Shown here piece after piece: positions 10,774-22,900 of a stretch of DNA of 64,000 nt. Position 1 is the first letter of the stretch, and every line of letters starts with the position of its first letter. Both the position numbers and the translations under genes were made by a program. The notes beneath the pieces are model-generated. The model did no database searches and was not told the origin of the DNA. It saw only the letters and a list, made by a program, of their open reading frames with translations. Source of the stretch: Malania oleifera (Eukaryota > Streptophyta > Magnoliopsida > Santalales > Ximeniaceae); NCBI RefSeq assembly GCF_029873635.1, contig NC_080419.1:79840931-79904930 (forward strand), given 5' to 3'.

Positions 10774-12542
10774 CGTCCCTTTCCCCTTTTCTCTAAGATT
10801 TCGAGTTGGATTCTTGCTGGTTCGACGATCCGAGGCCACCACGACACTCTTGGGAAAGTTCTCTTCAAATCTGCTGGAGTGGATAGTTGGTGGGGCTGCC
10901 TTGAATTTCATCCCAAATTCAAGGTAAGACTTTTTATTCAATATTTGGCTTTCCCATAGTTATAAGAAATGTAGTACATGGAGAAATACTGAAATTTTGT
11001 TCAGGGAGATATTATTTTCAGACTGTTGAACGGGAAACCCTACGGGTGTACGATTAGACACTGTAGGGGCTTTTCAGTAGTCAGGTAAGGAAATAAACTA
11101 AAATAGTAATTTTTCATGAAAATTATTATTATTTAGTAGCAGATTTATGTTCAGAAAGCATGTATTATATTTAAGCATATGTGTAGAAATGTATATTTGA
11201 AAAATACTGTCGTTACATAGGAATACGTATTTTTAGTATGATCATGTCAGGAAATGTGATTTCAGCACAAAAATTATGATTTTATTCAATTTGTGTGGTA
11301 TGAATATTATTTTACGCAAATTGTATTATGTTAAGTAAATTTTCTAGAAAAAACATGTTTCGGTGATTTTCAGGAATAACAGAATAATACAGTACACTAT
11401 GATTTTAGAATACATGGTAAATAATATATTTATTCATATCAGTATGTATGTTATGTTTGGTATAAGGCCATGATTGATAGTCGGCATAAGGTCGTGGATT
11501 ATGCATGTTTTCGGCGCAAGGCCACAGTTATGAATGTAATCGGCGCAAAGCCGTAATCATTTACGTTATTACGAAAATCAGAAAATGCTATTAATTTATT
11601 TATATTTTAACTGTATATTATCATGTATTATATGTTATTAGAATTCAAATGATAGTTTAGATTAGTTCCAGGAGCACGGTATCGTAGCTATACAGTTCAG
11701 TTCAGTTCAGACTTGTACTAACTACCCCTACTAGTAGAGGAGGTGGGAGATGGATAGTCGATGTGGCTTTCAGTGTAGTATTATAGACGTCCACCTGGAA
11801 GTCCGGACTAAGGTGTGGCGGGCCCATTATACTTACAAACATTTTTGACTTGACAATGGTCGGCCAACCATCGTCAGGTCCCACCTTTGGGGGCTACACA
11901 ACCTGTCATTGGGGGTAATACATGACATCAGCTAGCTATTCATCCTAGGTAAATTTCAGAATTATTAGTTATATCAGATGATTTTATGAACAAAGAAATA
12001 CAATATGATTTAGTAGAATTATGAAATTGTATGTTTAATCAGTTATGGTATTAACAGTGTTTTCACGCATGCAATGTGTACTATATATTTATTATAACAC
12101 GTAAATATTAATGTTACCACACAACTGTATTTAGTTTATTTCCCTTACTAAGAGGTGTCTCACCCTAACTTAAATCATTTCAGAGAACCCAGAGAGACAG
12201 TCGTACTGAGGCCGCCGTTGAGACAATTTGTACTACCCCACTAGGGGGATAAGTTTTTGAGTTAGAATCAGTAGGTTTTTGTTGAAAGATCCTTGATGTA
12301 TCTTTTGATGTTTAGAGGATGGTATATATACAGTATTATGGTGGATTGTAGATAACTCTGGTATTATGTACTTTATGGTTTGGAGAATGTAATTTATTTT
12401 TACAGCTGCTTAGGTTTCCACTGTGTATGATAGGTGTATCCCCGTTACCCACGGGTTCGAGTTGACTTTATTATATGACTAACTAGTTGTATCAAGGTGT
12501 TTAATGTGATTAACTATATAGCAAATTAAGCAGGTTGGTACA
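10128..12542 (+). repeat. Element A 3' LTR
   Basis: About 2.42 kb, beginning TGTAGAGACCCG and ending GGTACA, and followed by TATAG. It is about 258 bp longer than the 5' LTR because of an internal duplication of the (CT)n-to-GAACGGG segment. Confidence 0.93.
10430..11034 (+). repeat. Internal tandem duplication in the 3' LTR of element A
   Basis: The block from the CT-rich tract through TTCATCCC..., GGTTCGACGATCC..., to GTTGAACGGG occurs twice (about 10430-10708 and 10709-11034), joined at a long (CT)n run (10709-10770). The 5' LTR has it once, so it arose after or during the last retrotransposition. Confidence 0.88.
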
Positions 12543-12692
12543 TATAGTCGGCCTAGTGTCGTGATAATATAGCCGGCCTAGATGCCGTGATAATGTAGCC
12601 GGCTCAATACCATGACAATATAGCCGATCTAAATGTCGTGATAATATAACTGGCCCAATGCCATGACAATATAGCTGGCCTAGATGCCGTGA
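12543..12692 (+). repeat. Minisatellite of LTR C
   Basis: Six degenerate units of about 24-27 bp carry ATATAGCCGGCCTAGATGCC and CGTGATA. The TATAG target of element A lies in one of these units. Confidence 0.85.
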
Positions 12693-13637
12693 ATAGTATT
12701 AATATGATAGTTTATTCAAAAATCATGATAAGACAGATTTTATATAGAAGTATGCAAATGATAGATTTTAGGAGGAAAAATTGATGTTACAATTATACTA
12801 TTTGAAGTGTACTATATGATAGCAAAACCTTAATGGATTGTTCAGATACAAAGAACGGTACAGTTGCTATACAAAATAGACATCCAGTGCAACCACACTA
12901 TTAGATATGGTGTAGGTGGATGGATGTCAATTAGCTATAGAAGAGTAGAGTTAGCCCTAGAGTCCGGACCAGCTGGGTAGGCAATCGAGCATACAGTTAT
13001 AGTTACAGCTACAGATACATACATAGTTTGACTTAGCTTGGTAGGCCAGCCAGAGTTAAGTTTAGCCTTTGGGCCGCACAACCTGAATCATGTGAGGTTA
13101 ATTCATGACTTAGCCTTCCATCCAAGGGAAAACTTTCAGTATTATACAGACGTAGTAGATGATTTACATGTCTATATAAAGTTATTAAAATATGATTTTA
13201 CCAAATCTATAACAATTTGAGTACATATTTACTTGATTTATCAGTTACGGTTATTTCAGTATAGATGACTATATACAGTATATGTTTATAGCATACTAGA
13301 ACTCATGTTGCCACACACTGATAATAATCTATCTCATCTTACTGAGAGGTGTCTCACCTCATAATTCAAACATTTTAGAAAATCCAGACAGATCAGTGGA
13401 GCGAGAGGTAGAGGAGATCTTAATATTATATATATGGAGACAATAGAACTCTGGTATTGTATATGGGACTTAGATACATTATGTTTTCTGCTGGAGTGAT
13501 AGTATGTACTTATGGACAGGCATATTCCCGGTACCCCATCCTGGGTCCGGGTTGACTATGTGGATAATATTATCGGTATCAGAGCTTTATATGATAAGAA
13601 AAAGAAAAAAATATAGTAGAAATTTTGGGTCGTGATA
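12548..13637 (+). mobile_element. Right half of old Gypsy LTR (copy C)
   Basis: It follows the second TATAG and starts inside the CGGCCTAGTGTCGTGATAA minisatellite. It then carries GAGAGGTGTCTCACCTC and GGTACCCCATCCTGGGTCC blocks found in LTRs A and B, and ends in GGGTCGTGATA, comparable with GTCGTGACA of LTR B. No coding region follows, so it is a solo or truncated LTR. Element A landed in it. Confidence 0.8.
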
Positions 13638-16366
13638 TTCTACTCCTATGATAATCCCCACCCCCCCCCCCCTAACATGTACAACAACATAGTCATCGGA
13701 ACACTGCTTGAGCTTCCTACCATTTATACTGATCCTTAGGAAATAGTAAAGACCTACCAAAAACAAAAAAATCGTATACTTTAGACTTTGATTAATTGGA
13801 AAATTATTTTTGTTATATTACTTTGAAATCTATAAAGAAAACAACAAACTATTTTGAACAGTTAATATGATATGGCTACATGTCCCCATAGTACACAATG
13901 GATGGGTTGTACTCTATAAAATATTATGTCTTTACCTTTGGGGTTTTGGTGTTCAAGATAATAGGTGGATTTGATTGTTGTCATCCGACACCCCACCGAG
14001 GAGTCCTTAATCAAAAGGCAAGCAGATCTGATTTTCACTATGTCATGCTTCTCTTACATTCAATGTTAATAAATCCTACCCCTTCAAACCAACTGATTTC
14101 TTCCATTACCATACCCTTTCCCTAAATCCTATCCCTTTGCTTGTCAATATATGCCTAAATGGATGAAAAGTGAATATTGGGCTATGGATGAAAAGTGAAC
14201 TTGGCCTGTCTTTGAATAAGCCTAAATGTGATTAGAAAATTAAGAATAACCATCAACTCAATTGTCAAAATTAATTTTCATGATGTCACATGTGACTCAA
14301 AAAATAATTAATTAATTCACCACCAAATTTGATGATATCTACATAAGATAATAGATATGTTATTAGAAGAATTTGTTTATAAGAATATGGATGGGAAAAA
14401 AATGAAGTTTATTAACTAATGTTAATTTAAATTTAAAACTTAAATCATTATTATTCATGTGCAAGTATTGCATGTGAATTTTTTATTTTTTTTTACTTTA
14501 GAAAATCAAATTATTTAAATATTTTGAGGAATATTTATAATCTTCGCAACTCACATAACCTATCAACTCAAGAAAGATAGAGGAAGCCTAAATAAGGGAC
14601 AACGCATATTGAAAGAATCAAAGAATCAAACTCAACTTTTGCTTAGAAAAGTAGAATAAAATAACCACAACTTCTGTTATATGGTTTATCCAAAAATAAG
14701 CAAAAATGATACTTAAATCGGAAATTTAAGAAACTACCAAAACATAAAGAGGAAAAAGCAAACCAACAGCAACAAAAAAAATCAAATTCAAGACAAGAAC
14801 AAATTCAAATAAATTAAATATGAACAAAATAAACCCTAACCTCAAATTAGGGGTTCTCAAATGATGTTTCAAATAACCAAATTTGGTTCAATACAATCAA
14901 ATTCAAGGTATCAAATACTAATTTCTATTACAAAATAACACAAATTTGTACTCAAAATAACAAATCTTAACAAAATAAGATGAATGCTTAAATGTAGGAA
15001 ACATACCTCATCTCCCTCTTTTATATAATACCTTCCCCAAAGTTCAAATTTGGCTTTGTCTCACAACGGTCAACTCTCCAATCTTTGGCAACGCCTACAA
15101 AGTCGTCAGATCATCTAGCCGTCACCTCGTGTCCTTTTGTCTCCTGAACCACCCTCGGCCTGCTCTACGATTCGCAGAGAAAAAGGAGGAAGATGAGAAA
15201 TACCCAAGCAAAAAACGTTGGACGGTTAGCGTCTTTTGCTTACAAAACACTGGACTGTCCAGTGTTTTTTAGTACACATCAAACGGGAAAATAAAGTTTC
15301 CCTTGAACTTTTCATAAAAAAATTTATATAAAATAAAATTAAAAAAAGGAGAATACTCTTACAACTTGGCAACGGTGGTGGCCAATATAACTAGCTGCTA
15401 CCCAAGTCGACATTTTTCCTGTATTGCATTTGTAGAGCCTGGAACTGGGATTCCTTGGGGACTCAAAATTTGGTGCCAGTAAACTAACTCAAACATTATG
15501 CTTGTGTTTGCTGTCGATGATTAGTATTAATTATCTAGAACATAATACTCAAAGAGATTGGGTGGGGAGCATAAACGAATTCAATATGTTGTCTAGGTTT
15601 TTTTCATCGGCTGTCAACTTCTTGGTCTGTCAACTTCTTGGTCAACTTCTCTGCAGAGGCCACTGTAAATTTTCCTCAATTTTTGTTGCACCATTTCCTC
15701 TAATCTATACGAACAAAGGTTGGTGTATTGTCTGTTTCCCATAGCTAAAAAAGTGCACTCAATACTAATATATTAGCACAATGAAACCCAAATCGAGGGA
15801 GGGTGTTCTGTAACAAACATCCCTGGAAGATCATGAATGGATTCCGCGGCCATTGTAAAATAGCTTGGTTGCAATCAAATAAATGTTAGTCCAATCCTTT
15901 GTAAGATTTGTTGTCTCCTCGGTAAAAGACCTTGAAAGGCACAAAAAATACCAATTCAAGAATCCATCAGAATTCCTTATAACAAACATCGGATTCTGCA
16001 ATAATAATATTCAAATACAACCTTGCAAAAACCATGCCATCATACTAACGAACAGCCCAGCACCTCTAATCATCAGTCTCATAGTTACCCAAAGAACAAA
16101 AGTGGGAATAGTATGAATTTCCAGTTAAATAAAAATCCAAATCACATATATTCAAACCTAACCCAGAAAATATGAAAGTCTTCACAATTTTTCCTTTTTT
16201 CTCTACAAGGAATGTACATGATTCCAAGACCAGGCAAGCAATACAAACTGGGAGCACCAAGAGAAATATATATAATAAATGGAATTTTGGGGGAAAAAAT
16301 ATATGTATTTTTAAGAAATGAAGTTGGCAAACAAAAAACAAGGAAAAAACTGCAAAAGAAATTATT
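13638..16366. other. Intergenic sequence and 3' flank of the TOL9-like gene
   Basis: I recognise no gene here. The sequence is AT-rich, with a C12 run at 13661-13672 and short unconvincing ORFs. The part nearest 16366 should contain the 3' UTR of the minus-strand gene, but I could not fix a poly(A) site: no clear AATAAA on the minus strand was found. Confidence 0.6.
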
Positions 16367-16971
16367 TCACATGCTCCCTGCTCTGCCAGGAGCAGATTTC
16401 CCTCCCTTCAGTTTTGCCATGTCAACAAGGTCTCCAAATAGCTTATCCTCTGGCTTTGAAGGCTTGCTGGGCAGTCCATAGGATGAAGAGGAAACATGTT
16501 GATAGGAAGAGTTCCTCAAAGCACTGTCATCTCTCACAGAAAGCCCATACATTCTCTGCTCGATAAACTGAGCCTCTTGTGGACCATAACCATAGCCTGC
16601 CATCTGACTGCTGTACATTTGTTGAGGATACATGGAAACCATTGGGCTAGCTTGTACAGGCTGTGGAAGCATACCCATCAATTGCCCTCCCTGAATAAGT
16701 TGAGGATGAAAACCTCCGAATTGATTACTCTGGTTACTCATCATTGGCAGATGGCCACCAGTGTATGGTGGAATATACATACCTGCCATCTGATCATTAC
16801 CCATTGGCTGAGGACCTTGAGGAGGCATACCACTCTGCACTGGCTGCGAGTGTGTGATTACTGCCGGGGTAACTTGCATTGGAGGAGGAAGTTGAGTGCC
16901 TGCTAGTTGGCTACCATCCAATGGCTGAGCTTCCCAGGGGGGTGGTGGCAGTGATCCACTGTTCTGAGCAC
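16367..16971 (-). CDS. TOL9: TOL9-like exon 10 (C-terminus and stop)
   Basis: It begins with the completed Gly codon and [15 protein letters not shown], runs through Met/Gln/Pro-rich repeats ([19 protein letters not shown]), and ends [19 protein letters not shown] then SAPGRAGSM and TGA. The long disordered tail probably recruits endocytic partners. Confidence 0.94.
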
Positions 16972-19900
16972 CTGTCAAACCCAGACTTGGAATTTTATTT
17001 ATTATAATGCACAGCATAAAAGCAGCCCAAATCAGCTACATTTATTCTCTCCACCATTCAGTCCAAAACCACAACACCCAATATATTCAACCTAGTGGGG
17101 AGTACAAATGAACACCCCCCCCCCCCCTCCCCCGGGCCCAAAAAACCAACCAAGAGGCAAAAAAAAAATATATATGCAGACAAGAAAATGAAACAGAAAG
17201 AGAAATAAATAGAGGTCCTTGAATGACGTAGAAAAATGTACCATAGGCAGGTGATGGCGGTTGCTGCTGGTGGGCAATCTGGCCATTCCAGGCTTGGTTG
17301 GTGCCTTGTGGATACAGTGACTGATCATATTGAGGCAATGCCATGTTTGAGGCACTTCCATTTGGGTAAAATGTTGGTTGAGGAGATTGAAGGTTCTGCT
17401 GTGGTTGGAATTGTGAGGTCGAAGGAAATGTTTGCCCAGATGGATTGGCAGGCTGAGTATTTGATGAATTTGGAGTACTGTTGCTATCAGAGAACATGTC
17501 GAAAAGAACAAGGGCGTTCTGCTGAGATAAAGGACTCTTTGGCTGTGATTCGCCTATGGGAACAAGAGCCAAAGTATTCTCTACTGTTGGTGAATTATAA
17601 TCATCGCCACTTAACAAATCCATTTTGGGATCAACCTTTGTAGGAGTGACAGGGCCATTAGTTGAAAGAGGTGCAGGAAGTGCTAACTGAAGCGGCTGTG
17701 TCCCTGCACTGGAACCTGAGGTGGAACTGCAAAAGATTCCTGGAGTTGACATCATGGAATAATAACAAGGAGATCCCTCCTAACATTTCAAGTATCAACG
17801 AAACTACAATGCTGGTTCAATTTTAACCCATATACAGAATTCCAGAATTTCAGAGGTAAAAAATTAATATATCTCAAAACTCCATTTCAAGATCAACATT
17901 AATTTTTGAAATCTTCTTAATTTGCACGAGGTTCACTTATATGTGAAACCTAGTAGTCCTGAAGAACATGTGACTAAAACATTAGATCATGACTCTTCTA
18001 AGATTTTAACAGCACAAACTCAATCAACCACTACAAGAGAACAAAGGCTTATTTGGAAAAACTATGCTCAGCCCCTGTTTGGTAACACTTAAAAAAAACG
18101 TGCTATGAGTGCTTGTGCACTTGGGGCTTATAAAAAATTAGCAGTGTAACAGTCATGGGCCCAACTCCGGTGAGGTATTGTCTGTGTTGGCTCATTGGCC
18201 TCACGGGTTTGTCCAATAAAAGGCGCCACACATACTTGAAGTTCAAACCATCCTCATAAGCACAAGATCTCCCAAGTACACATTTGATGTGGGACCGTGA
18301 CAGGCTCTCCCGTCCGATCTCTGACGCCCTCATCAGAGTGGCTTACACCTATGTGTAGGATTCACCAACATGATAGTACCCCCAGGATAGCTCCGATACC
18401 AAATGTAACGATCCTAGGCCCAACTCCGATGAGGTATTGTCCGCTTTGGCCCACTGGCCTCACGGGTTTGTTCTATGAAAGGCACCTCACATAATTGGAG
18501 TCCAAACCATTCTTATAAGCCCAAGATCTCCCTAGTAGACATCCGATGTGGGACCGTAACACAAAGCCTAAATTAGACAACTGTAAAGTTTGTGTATTAA
18601 TTTACCAAGTTGAAATCCAGTGAAACCAACCTTTGAGGTTAGTCTTTATGTTCCAACTTCCACCCATATGAAACTAAATGGCAATAAACTCGCCAAACAG
18701 TTACACCATTAAAATGCTGGAAGCAATTCACACCCAACAGAACATGAACTTCCATTTAGCCTACTCATGTTCATTTGGCTAATTAAACTTTAGCAACATA
18801 AATACTGCACCATACTTGTATAATTCAAGTAAATTTAATTACCTGCCATCAGGCCTCTTGCTGCTATCTCCAACTAGAGGGGCAGAGACATCCACAAGTG
18901 CCCGAACAGATTCAGGCTTTGGTTTCTCCAATGGAATAGAAGTTCCTGAAGCAATTGCTTCATGCTTAGCTAGTAAACGCTGCAAGTCATCATTTAATGC
19001 TAGTCCTTGGCACAAGAGCGATTCATCCCTGAAACAGATAAATGAGTATTGATAAAAATGACAAATCATCATTCAAAAGATAAACTTTTGGGAGAATTCA
19101 TAAAATTGCTAACCATGTTTTTAAACTATTAAAAAGAATGAGCAAAATTTTCATTGTAACAAATTAAAGTTGTTAAATTAAAGTTGATTGCTTCAAGTAA
19201 AGGACCTCAGACTTGGTAACGCGAAGAAACTTTCATAAAGAAGTTTTGACAAGAGAGAATTGGATTAATTTGTGGACTTTAGTTAAGATGGAGCAGCTTT
19301 AAAGAAGAGATATCTTAATAAGAAAAACGTAGTTATTTCTCTTTCATTCTTTCTTTTGAGCAACTTGTCCCACTTTCTTACATTACTTCTCTTGGTTTTC
19401 CATTTGCTATTTCAAAGGGAAAAACAGAAAAATGAAAATAAAAATAAGAGCCTGTCAATCAAAAATCAAAAGCTTCATGACCAAGCATGGTATGCTTTAG
19501 CCTTTAACCTTGCTATGTGTTCTTTCTTCTCATAAGACTTCTCCCCAATTGGACGTGCTATTTTCCTACAACAAATCTTAACTAATTTCCTAATTTTTTA
19601 ATCTTGTTTCTAAGATAAGACAAGAAAAAAGAAGAAGAGGGGAAGAGGGATCTGGGATGATGTGGCAGCAGTACCTGCTACTGATTTATAGAGTACCTTT
19701 CTTTTTCCCCTTGGTTCCAAGTTAGAAGTTAATTATATAGTTGTTTTCTGCATCTAGTTAAGTCTTGAAATTTAGATCCTTTTTTTTTTTTTTTGGTGCA
19801 CAGTGTTTCTGCTATTGGTAAAGCGTGATTGATGATTTTTCTAACATTCTAAAAGTTTCTATTCTCATTATGTTCTAGTTGAAGTATAAAAGGATTTGCC

Positions 19901-22900
19901 TGCATTGTAATTTGTAAACACTAAACAATTCTTTCAAAGTAATTAGAAATTTTGTTAAACTCAGGAGAAATTTAAGTGTTTTTCAAATTGGTCAAAATTG
20001 TTTCCAGAAGGTTTTCACCCCCATGGGAAGTCTTCAAGAATCTATAAATACGGTTGGAAGGTTCCTTGTACCTAACCAGGATCAAATTTTGATTAATAAA
20101 ATTTTGAGTGTTTTGGCTGGATAGGTAATGCCATAGTTTGCCTAATCCTCTGCTCCTACCTACATTCATTTACTTCTCCCTTCTATTTCATTAGTTCTCT
20201 ATAACATTGCACTTTGATGCAGCCGTTGAAAAACATCATTTGTTACTCTTTTCTGTATAATTTCAATTTGTTTATGAGATGGACGGTTTCATGTTCAGGG
20301 TTAGAAGCATAATTCCCACAGCTCCTGCACCTCATAATTCAAATTCATATTATTATAGAGAATTAGGAAGTACACATTTACTTTTTTCCAAGTCTAGTAC
20401 TGACCACCCTTCAAAATCCCACATTTGCCATTATTTTCTCGACACACTACTACCACTTCGACTCAAAAACTCCACCTATACCTATCCTAGAGGCATCACA
20501 AGCAACCTCAAAGACTCTACCAGATGCCTAAGTACAATGGTCATCTTCTCAACGATGAGAGCCCTAATGGTGCCACAATGCCTTATGAATTACCTACAGA
20601 AAGTAGCTAGGCCATGATAGATACGTACCGCAGAAATAGTCTTATGCTCAAGCCACTTCTTAATGACTTTGATCTATCAAGATTGGTGACTATTCCTTGC
20701 ATAGAGACCCACAAAACCAAGAATGAGCACTCTAGACTGTAAAAAATTGCATTCTTGAGGTTAACATACATCTTCACTTCCCTCAAAGTCACAAAAGATT
20801 TACGAAGATGTATCAAGTGCTCCCCCTAGTATTAGTGGGTAGTCAAGGACCAATGTATCATTGAAATAGATCACTAGGAATTTTTTCCAAGGAATGAAAA
20901 TACATGTTATAAGCCTTATAGAAGTGCTAGGAGCATTAGAGAGTCCAAAGGGCATGACCAACCAAACCATCATGAGTTTTAAAGGCAATTTTCCACTCAT
21001 CTCCAGATCTAATTCTAATTTCATGACGCCCACTGCACAGCTCAATCTTGGAGTAGACGGTGGGCCTTGGCTCAATGATAAGGTTGCTCTTTTGTGACTA
21101 GTTGGTCATGGGTTCAAGTCCAAGGAAACAACCTCTTTGCATAAAAGCAAGGGTAAGGCTATGCACGCTGTTACAACCCTCCTCCTACCTTGCAAAGTGG
21201 GGAGGGGACACCCTTTACACTCAATCTTGGAGTACCAACTAGAGCCAGCTAGCATGTCTAGGGGTAGGGAACCTATACTTGATAGTTTATTGATGGCTCC
21301 ACTATATCCACACATTCTCCAAGATCCATCCTTTTTCAGAGTTAGAAAAGCCAACACTGCACAAAGGCTGAGGCTCTGTCTCACAAAATCCTTGTCGAGG
21401 AATTCTCCTACCTGCCTATTCAATTAGGGTTCATGGTATAATGAGGCAAATTAGGTAGTTGAGAACAAGGAATCAGATCTATGGCATGTGAATATCTGGC
21501 ATAGGTGGTAGCTCACTAGGAAGCTTACTGGGTACAACACAGAACTCAACTAACAACTCCCTACCTTGGGTGGATACTCACATGGAAACCCTTGATCCTG
21601 AGAAGGAAAGCAATGACTGCTGAAATACACCTGTTTTCTAAGCTCTCTGGCTTAAAAGCCCTATGAACTAACAAGTGGATACTTCTTTGAACTAGGATTT
21701 GAAGGGCTATTATTCCTAAATTTAGGATCCTTAGGGGGCTTTATAAGCGTCAAAATGATTTTCTTATCCTTATGCCCAAACAAATGTGTGTTCCCTACCA
21801 TGATTGGTCACATTACGATCATATAACCACAAGAACCCTAACAAGACAAGGGCCACATGCAATGGGAGTACAACCATATAAACCCTTATCATCATAATCT
21901 CTAATATGTATGGGTACAAGGCACATGCCTATCATCATAATCTCTAATATGTATGGGTACAAGGCACATGCCTATGACAAGTAGATTTATCCTATTTACC
22001 AAATTAACTTTAGAAGGATAGGAGTGCAGTTAACCCTTAAGGTTCAATCTACCTAGAGCACATTTGGATATCATATTCCTACCACTAGATCCCCCCCCCC
22101 CCAGTCTCTCTCTCTGGGGCGAGGGTACCCATTAATAACTAGCTTGCATGTCTTATCCCACATAGGATGAAAGTGCAGAAAATAGTGGTCCGCTTCCACT
22201 TCCCTCTATTCATCATAGTGGACAAGACACCTAACCACACTTACATGGTTAACATCCTCTTCAAAATCATCAACAAGTTCACCTTCATCTCCCAAGTACA
22301 CAATAGCATCTACCATCCTCCGAGCATGTCATCAGTCTCACACTCCAAAGCTAAGGCTCATTCAGAATGAGTAACCATGCGACCTCTAGCGTGACAACGA
22401 TGACACTGCACAAAGGAGCTACTAGCTTGTGGAATGCTAGACCAACATGATAGGACTATTTGTTTCAAAGTACTCTCTTTAGGGGTAGATTAAGGAATGA
22501 TAGACCTAGATTGAGGAAAGGTTCAGAATAATTACACTCACTCGCCTAAGATGAAGACCTATAAGGGATCTTGAGGTACTTTTTTATGGCAATGTATTTT
22601 TGAAAAGCTGCCTCTAAAGACTTAAATGAAAATAACTCAACCTCTCTCCTAACATCCTCCTTAGATCATTCATGAACTTGGTCACCATCTGGTATGTGAC
22701 CTCAACAATACCACTCTGAAGAAATAGCTCCTCAAATCCCTCAATATAACTTGCTACAGCGGTGGTCTGTTGATGGTTCAAAAGGTCACTAAACATTGAT
22801 TCATATACGAAGGAGGGAGGCACTTCTCTCTCAGTTGTTGTCTCATCACTTCCATTGGGTAATAGAAGGTTCATCTAACAGTTTGCCAAATACTCCTTGG

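Larger units (their letters stand above)
560..12542 (+). mobile_element. Element A: nearly full-length Ty3/Gypsy chromovirus (Tekay/Del-like), defective
   Basis: The element runs from TG at 560 to CA at 12542 and is flanked by the 5-bp duplication TATAG (555-559 and 12543-12547). The order is 5' LTR, tRNA-Met type PBS, gag with zinc knuckle, protease, RT, RNase H, integrase, C-terminal chromodomain, polypurine tract and 3' LTR. This gene order and the chromodomain mark it as a chromovirus, with best fit to the Tekay/Del group. Frames are broken by many stops, several catalytic residues are changed, and gag is interrupted by solo LTR B. It cannot be autonomous. Net of the nested LTR it is about 9.6 kb. 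Confidence 0.93.

Noticed and set aside
13573-13584. CGGTATCAGAGC as a PBS marking the end of LTR C
   Set aside because: Alignment with solo LTR B shows LTR sequence continuing past it to GTCGTGATA at 13637, and no CA precedes the motif.
17236-17643. Plus-strand ORF of 135 codons
   Set aside because: It lies opposite exon 9 of the TOL9-like gene and has no recognisable protein content; the same holds for the plus ORFs at 16212-16906.
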